Below are positions 41,548 to 47,026 of a stretch of 47,026 nucleotides of DNA, piece by piece (position 1 is the stretch's first letter; the number at the start of each line of letters is the position of its first letter). The DNA is from an uncultured Caryophanales bacterium (GTDB lineage: Bacteria; Bacillota_I; Bacilli_A; RF39; UBA660). A program made the position numbers and the translations under genes. The stretch covers positions 1 through 47,026 of the forward strand of contig CANSPQ010000008.1 of the NCBI GenBank assembly GCA_947648915.1. Reading direction: 5' to 3'. The notes beneath the pieces are model-generated. The model made no database searches and was not told the origin of the DNA. It worked only from the letters and a program-made list of their open reading frames with translations.

Positions 41548-42662
41548 ATTTTAAAAACTTTTGTTGCAATGGCATCTGTATTCATATTCACTATACTTGA
41601 AGCCGAAAGCAATTGTGCTTTATAATTTTCCAACATAAATCGCATTGCACTTCTACTTTGATCCATTGTTTCATCCGTTGTATTTAATTCTACACTTGGA
41701 TTTGATACAGCAGAATCTTCTACAGTTGGCTGGTCTGTATTATCCATTGAGTTGGAATCATCTGATGGGAAGGTAATTTTATCTTCTTCTCCTGCACCGC
41801 CATCTATCTGTCCATCACTATCAGAAGTTTCTCCACTTGTAATTTTATCTGGTGTTGGCGTTGGTGCTTGCGTTGGTGCTTGTGTTGGCGCTTGCGTTGG
41901 TGCTTGCGTTGGTGCTTGCGTTGGTGCTTGCGTTGGTGCTTGTGTTGGCGCTTGCGTTGGCGCTTGCGTTGGTGCTTGTGTTGGTGCTTGCGTTGGCGCT
42001 TGCGTTGGTGCTTGCGTTGGCGCTTGCGTTGGTGCTTGCGTTGGTGCTTGCGTTGGTGCTTGCGTTGGCGCTTGCGTTGGTATATTCGTTGGTGCTTGCG
42101 TTGGCGCTTGCGTTGGTATATTCGTTGGTGTTGGAGTTTGCGTTGGTGCTTGTGTTAATACAGAGTCATTTCCACTATTTTCTGAGATTCGTACTGGGTC
42201 TTTTACAATCGCCAACTCTTTTTCTGATGCTGGAGTAATTGTCTCAGAAATAACAATATTTTCATTTCCAGTTTGTAATGCTTCCAATATTTCATCTTGA
42301 AGTTCTTGAGATTGTTTATATAAATCATCAAGTTCATCTTGTCTAGCTTCTACTTCATCTATTCTATCATTAATGTCTCCAACAGACGAATTAAGATCTT
42401 CGATACTTTCATCAATATTACCTACCTCAGTCTCTACGTCATCTATTCTAGCATCCATATCATCAACACGAGAATTAAGATCTTCAATCACTTCAGAACA
42501 ATCATCACAATCGCTTGAGCAACTTTTACCACAATATGCCAAAGATGCACATAGAGCAAGTCCTGCAAGAATTACAAATCTTTTTGGAATTTTTATATTT
42601 TTGTTTATTTCTAAATTTCTTACCTCATCTAATGAATTTTCATCATCTATATGATTATTCAT
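41544..42662 (-). CDS. membrane-anchored coiled-coil protein with (APTQ)n low-complexity stalk
   Basis: TM helix FVILAGLALCASLAYC, Cys cluster CGKSCSSDCDDC, heptad-like coiled coil, long PTQA repeat. Confidence 0.8.
   Translation of the reverse strand: MNNHIDDENSLDEVRNLEINKNIKIPKRFVILAGLALCASLAYCGKSCSSDCDDCSEVIEDLNSRVDDMDARIDDVETEVGNIDESIEDLNSSVGDINDRIDEVEARQDELDDLYKQSQELQDEILEALQTGNENIVISETITPASEKELAIVKDPVRISENSGNDSVLTQAPTQTPTPTNIPTQAPTQAPTNIPTQAPTQAPTQAPTQAPTQAPTQAPTQAPTQAPTQAPTQAPTQAPTQAPTQAPTQAPTQAPTQAPTQAPTQAPTPTPDKITSGETSDSDGQIDGGAGEEDKITFPSDDSNSMDNTDQPTVEDSAVSNPSVELNTTDETMDQSRSAMRFMLENYKAQLLSASSIVNMNTDAIATKVFKI
41855..42150. repeat. 12-bp tandem repeat (gcttgcgttggt) encoding APTQ
   Basis: About 20 copies varying mainly at synonymous t/c positions, interrupted by NIPT variants. 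Confidence 0.95.
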
Positions 42663-42725
42663 ATTTTCTCCCCCTTTATATGGTTGATATTATAACATAA
42701 ATTAATATTTTGTCAAATTATTGGT

Positions 42726-42750
42726 AAAAAACTCCCGTAGGAGTTTTTTA
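42726..42750 (-). terminator. terminator of the large surface-protein gene
   Basis: AAAAAACTCC-CGTA-GGAGTTTTTT. Confidence 0.8.
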
Positions 42751-42756
42751 TACCTT

Positions 42757-45700
42757 TTAGTAATTTAATACATATGGATCTGTACTTGTTCCACTACCAG
42801 ACTTAATTGTAACATAATTTCTTAATGCAATTACAGGTTTTACACCTCTAATATCGGTAGCTGGGGCAAATAATGTTAACCCAGAAGTACCTGTATACCA
42901 TGCACGAGGTCCTTCTTCGCTTCCATTATAGGTATCATTATAGTTCATTAACCAAGCAGTGATTCCTTTAATTTTTAACCTTGATGATTCTCCATTTACT
43001 TTTGGTGAATCCCAGTTTCCACTTAAAATACCACCTACTGTATTTAATCCTACATATGCCTCAATACGAGTTCCTGTAGAAATCATACTTGTTTTTCTTG
43101 GATCTGCTCCATAATGATATGGTGCGTTATATAAGCTTAATTTTATCATAGCATTTTGCTCTGCTTCTTTAAATAAGTCATTATATACTTTATCATTTAA
43201 ATAGTTACCAATTCCACTTGTTAAATTAAAGTTTCCAATCGTTTCGAACATCACTTTTTGTTCGTCACCATTTACTTTATATAGTGAATCCATAACTAAT
43301 TTTGTATCAGTTCCTGCTCTTACAATACGCCAAGTTTGATTTGCAAATGTTACATATTCTCCTGAATTTCTTGTATTCAATTTTGTTCCAATAGCTGCAC
43401 TATAATCATTTTCCAAACGGTATGGATCAGTTGCAGTTCCTTTACCAGAACGAATTTTGATATCATTTGCAACGGTGATTACTGGTCGAATTGCAAATGT
43501 ACTTTCATTTACACGGTATCCTGTCTTACCCATTCCTAGGTAATCAATTACCCAAACATTTCTTCCACCAGTGATAGTCATTGTATAGAATTGATCACCA
43601 GTATTTAAGAAACTCTTATCTGCTCCTAAAATATTGTATTCATCCATCGTTAATAATCCGACTTTACTATATACAATACTATTTGGATCACAGGTTGTAC
43701 GTTTATCAGACATTGTTTTTGTACCTTGATTACAATAAGGTGCTGTTGTTACAATGGTTGTTCTATTGTTTAAGGTTGGATAAAATTCATTGATTAACCA
43801 ATCTTCTACAATACTACCTTTAAATGTACTAGTCGCATCATCATATGAGAATCCTGCAATAGAATCTTCTGTAATCAATTTCATGGTATTGTCTTCTCCA
43901 ATAGAGATAACTCTCCATAAGTATCCACTATACCAAATATAGTTGTTTTCAGCTACTTTGTTATAGCAAATTCCTGTATCTGCACAATTGTTAGCATCTC
44001 TAAATGACTCAGAGCTTTCAACTGGTACAACTTGAACGGTTCTTGTTACTTCTTTGGCAACATTACCATTACTATCTGTTACATTGTAAGTTACTGTATA
44101 GCTTCCTACAACATTTACATTTACTTTTGAAGCATCTGCTTTCGCAACTAAATTTGTATCATAGTTATCAGTTACTGTTGCTCCTAATTCAGTATATGCT
44201 TCCCCATATTTAATTACTTGTGGATTTGCTCCATTTAATGTAATCACTGGTTTTGTAGTGTCTACTACATGTACTGTTCTTGTTACTTCCACTGCTTCAT
44301 TATTATGGGCATCTTTTACATTGTAAGTGATTGTATAATCTCCTACTTTTGTAACATCTACTGGATTTACTGTAACTATATTCGCTGTTATATCTCCATC
44401 TAAGTTATCTAATGCAGTTGCTCCTTTATCGGTATATGGAGTATGTACTTCAATCGTTTCATCAGTACCTGTTAATGTGATTACTGGTACTGTTGTATCT
44501 ACTACATGTACTGTTACTTTAATTATACTAGGATTAAATGAACTATCTGTTGCTGTATAAGTTAATTCATAATCACCAAGTTTACTTAAGTCAACACTTC
44601 CAATTACTACTGGAATAATTTTTCCATCGTAGTTATCGATTGCATTTGCAACTAAGCGATCGAATACTGCATCTTCAGCACTATTTGCTTGTACAGTCAT
44701 TTCAAATGGTCCATAATGTGTTTCACTATTTCCATTTTCTTTTGTTTCTGTAATTGTTAATAATGGTGGTGCAGAATCTACTACTGTTACGGTTCTTGTT
44801 ACTTCTTCGGCAACATTACCATTACTATCTGTTACATTATAAGTTACTGTATAAGTTCCTACTTTCGTTACATCTACCTTAGAAGCATCTGGGATTGCAA
44901 CTAAAGCAGTATCATAGTTATCTGTTACAGTTGCTCCTAATTCAACATAAGCATTTCCAAATTCAATAATTTGTGGACTTGCTCCATTAATTGTAATTAC
45001 TGGTACTGTTGTATCAATTACATAAATGTTACCTGTTACAACAGTTGTATTACCTGCAGCATCTGTTGCTGTATAAGTAATTTCTTGTGGTGTTCCATTT
45101 GTTAAACTTCCTAAAGAAATTGTTCCCACTGGTAAAATCTGTGTTCCATTTTCGTCTGTTGCAATTGGATATACAAATGTACCTTCATTATTTGCCTGTA
45201 CAGTCATTTCAAATGATCCATCTTCTGTATAGATTTTTTCTTCACCATTTACTACTACCGTAACAACTGGATCTGTATCGTCGTATACATAAGACTCACT
45301 ACTTGTTGTATAATCTCCAAGATTTCCAGCAATATCTTTAGCTCTTACACGGAATGTAAGGTTGTTAGATTCTTCATCAATTACAAAGTTTGCACTTCCA
45401 TTTTCTGAAGGTTGTTTTGTTTCTAATGATGTCCAAGTTTTTCCACCATCAGTGCTATATTCTAATTGATATTCTTTAATTCCACTTGTTTCTGTATTTG
45501 TATTAGAAACAGTTACAGAAATTGGCTGATTGTCAGTTCTTGTAGCAACATTATAGTCAACAACTGGACTATCTAAATCTACTTTATAAGAAGAACTAAT
45601 AATTGGTTCTGAAATATTTCCTGCGTTATCAACAGCAACTACTTTCACCCTTACATCATTACCACTTTCAGTAATTGTAATAATATAGTTACCATTTTCA

Positions 45701-47026
45701 TCAGCAGTTAATGTTGTATAACCTGTGGCTTCCGTATATTCAGTATCTATTGTATCAGCAGTTCCGTTTAGAACTTTATAACGGTATTCTTTAATTCCAG
45801 TTCCAGCATCTGTTCCATTTACTTGAAGTTGTAATGATGGGATTGTATACCAACCATTTTGATCATCTTCTGAAATTACTGTAATTGGAGTCTTATCAAA
45901 TATTGGTGCCTTTGTATCTACTACATGTACTGTTCTTGTTACTTCTACAGCGTTATTTCCATTCGCATCTGTTACGTTGTATGTGATTGTGTAATCTCCT
46001 ACTTTTGTAACATCTACTGGATTTACTGTTACGATTGAAGCTGTTATATCTCCATCGTAGTTATCTGTAGCTGTTGCTCCGGCGTCTGTATAACTTCCGC
46101 CTACTTCTACTGTTACTTCTTCTTCACCTGTTAAAGTAATTACTGGTACTGTTGTATCTACTACATGTACTGTTCTTGTTACTTCTTCAGCGTTATTTCC
46201 ATTCGCATCTGTTACGTTGTATGTGATTGTGTAATCTCCTACTTTTGTAACATCTACTGGATTTACTGTAACAATACTTGAAGTAATGTCTCCATCGTAG
46301 TTATCTGTTGCTGTTGCTCCGGCGTCTGTATAACTTCCGCCTACTTCTACTGTTACTTCTTCTTCACCTGTTAAAGTAATTACTGGTACTGTTGTATCTA
46401 CTACATGTACTGTTCTTGTTACTTCTTCAGCGTTATTTCCATTCGCATCTGTTACATTGTATGTGATTGTATAATCTCCTACTTTTGTAACATCTACTGG
46501 ATTTACTGTAACAATACTTGAAGTAATGTCTCCATCGTAGTTATCTAAAGCTGTTGCTCCAGCGTCTGTATAACTTCCGCCTACTTCTACTGTTACTTCT
46601 TCTTCACCTGTTAAAGTAATTACTGGTACTGTTGTATCTACTACATGTACTGTTCTTGTTACTTCAACTGCATCGTTTCCATTCGCATCTGTTACATTGT
46701 AAGTAATTGTGTAATCTCCTACTTTTGTAACATCTACTGGATTTACTACCACGATTGAAGCTGTTATATCTCCATCGTAGTTATCTGTTGCTGTTGCTCC
46801 GGCATCTGTATAACTTCCGCCTACTTCTACTGTTACTTCTTCTTCACCTGTTAAAGTAATTACTGGTACTGTTGTATCTACTACATGTACTGTTCTTGTT
46901 ACTTCTACAGCGTTATTTCCATTCGCATCTGTTACGTTGTATGTGATTGTATAATCTCCTACTTTTGTAACATCTACTGGATTTACTACCACGATTGAAG
47001 CTGTTATATCTCCATCGTAGTTATCT
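42757..47026 (-). CDS. large repetitive surface protein with DUF5011/Ig-like repeats, 5' end outside the window
   Basis: Repeated VPVITLTGEEEVTVEVGGSYTDAGATATDNYDGDITASIVTVNPVDVTKVGDYTITYNVTDANGN; the track's start at 46992 is an internal Met. Confidence 0.9.
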   Translation of the reverse strand, partial: DNYDGDITASIVVVNPVDVTKVGDYTITYNVTDANGNNAVEVTRTVHVVDTTVPVITLTGEEEVTVEVGGSYTDAGATATDNYDGDITASIVVVNPVDVTKVGDYTITYNVTDANGNDAVEVTRTVHVVDTTVPVITLTGEEEVTVEVGGSYTDAGATALDNYDGDITSSIVTVNPVDVTKVGDYTITYNVTDANGNNAEEVTRTVHVVDTTVPVITLTGEEEVTVEVGGSYTDAGATATDNYDGDITSSIVTVNPVDVTKVGDYTITYNVTDANGNNAEEVTRTVHVVDTTVPVITLTGEEEVTVEVGGSYTDAGATATDNYDGDITASIVTVNPVDVTKVGDYTITYNVTDANGNNAVEVTRTVHVVDTKAPIFDKTPITVISEDDQNGWYTIPSLQLQVNGTDAGTGIKEYRYKVLNGTADTIDTEYTEATGYTTLTADENGNYIITITESGNDVRVKVVAVDNAGNISEPIISSSYKVDLDSPVVDYNVATRTDNQPISVTVSNTNTETSGIKEYQLEYSTDGGKTWTSLETKQPSENGSANFVIDEESNNLTFRVRAKDIAGNLGDYTTSSESYVYDDTDPVVTVVVNGEEKIYTEDGSFEMTVQANNEGTFVYPIATDENGTQILPVGTISLGSLTNGTPQEITYTATDAAGNTTVVTGNIYVIDTTVPVITINGASPQIIEFGNAYVELGATVTDNYDTALVAIPDASKVDVTKVGTYTVTYNVTDSNGNVAEEVTRTVTVVDSAPPLLTITETKENGNSETHYGPFEMTVQANSAEDAVFDRLVANAIDNYDGKIIPVVIGSVDLSKLGDYELTYTATDSSFNPSIIKVTVHVVDTTVPVITLTGTDETIEVHTPYTDKGATALDNLDGDITANIVTVNPVDVTKVGDYTITYNVKDAHNNEAVEVTRTVHVVDTTKPVITLNGANPQVIKYGEAYTELGATVTDNYDTNLVAKADASKVNVNVVGSYTVTYNVTDSNGNVAKEVTRTVQVVPVESSESFRDANNCADTGICYNKVAENNYIWYSGYLWRVISIGEDNTMKLITEDSIAGFSYDDATSTFKGSIVEDWLINEFYPTLNNRTTIVTTAPYCNQGTKTMSDKRTTCDPNSIVYSKVGLLTMDEYNILGADKSFLNTGDQFYTMTITGGRNVWVIDYLGMGKTGYRVNESTFAIRPVITVANDIKIRSGKGTATDPYRLENDYSAAIGTKLNTRNSGEYVTFANQTWRIVRAGTDTKLVMDSLYKVNGDEQKVMFETIGNFNLTSGIGNYLNDKVYNDLFKEAEQNAMIKLSLYNAPYHYGADPRKTSMISTGTRIEAYVGLNTVGGILSGNWDSPKVNGESSRLKIKGITAWLMNYNDTYNGSEEGPRAWYTGTSGLTLFAPATDIRGVKPVIALRNYVTIKSGSGTSTDPYVLNY
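45920..47026. repeat. 240-bp tandem repeats encoding 80-aa Ig-like domains
   Basis: 'tactggtactgttgtatctactacatgtactgttcttgttact' at 46141, 46381, 46621, 46861: exact 240-bp period. Confidence 0.95.

Noticed and set aside
41752-42300. Plus-strand ORFs encoding (GACV)n and other low-complexity repeats
   Set aside because: Antisense shadow of the 12-bp APTQ repeat, which leaves several frames open; no RBS or folded-domain signal.
42757-47026. Regular 240-bp and 12-bp repeats as possible CRISPR arrays
   Set aside because: Repeats are contiguous coding sequence without unique spacers; no cas genes in the window.

Overview
AT-rich, low-GC Firmicutes/Mollicutes-like chromosomal window. Most of it is housekeeping: enolase, the str operon (rpsL-rpsG-fusA-tuf), a CIRCE-controlled short ClpB, an AgrC/AgrA-like pair, sigH-rlmB-mrnC-rbgA, tsaC/sua5, an ABC transporter, formate-THF ligase, a PepF-like peptidase and a PBP-mraY-ftsW cluster. 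It also contains repeat-rich surface proteins and an accessory gene island at about 22.7-28.4 kb. The main points for a second look are: (1) three copies of a shared ~80 bp intergenic element in the island. Each starts at or next to the stop codon of one gene and carries a promoter-like motif for the next, giving a cassette-like layout of KilA-N/UDG, DinD/ASCH, deoxyribosyltransferase and HD/GT92 genes. (2) Two related ~90-nt leaders, each promoter + conserved core + G-rich terminator, one upstream of a prepilin-like gene and one upstream of a gene encoding 88-aa repeats. The second lies between divergent genes, which points to attenuation and possibly an undescribed riboswitch-like RNA. (3) An unannotated small-toxin-like locus in the 31.8-32.2 kb intergenic region with promoter, 5' hairpin, frameshifted hydrophobic peptide and terminators. 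(4) A LytTR response regulator fused in frame to an IS3-OrfA-like HTH/coiled coil. (5) Several decay or duplication scars: nonsense in a UDG gene, an internal deletion in a KilA-N gene, and a duplicated clpB 3' end. No tRNA, rRNA or CRISPR array was recognised. All family names come from reading the translations; no database search was run.
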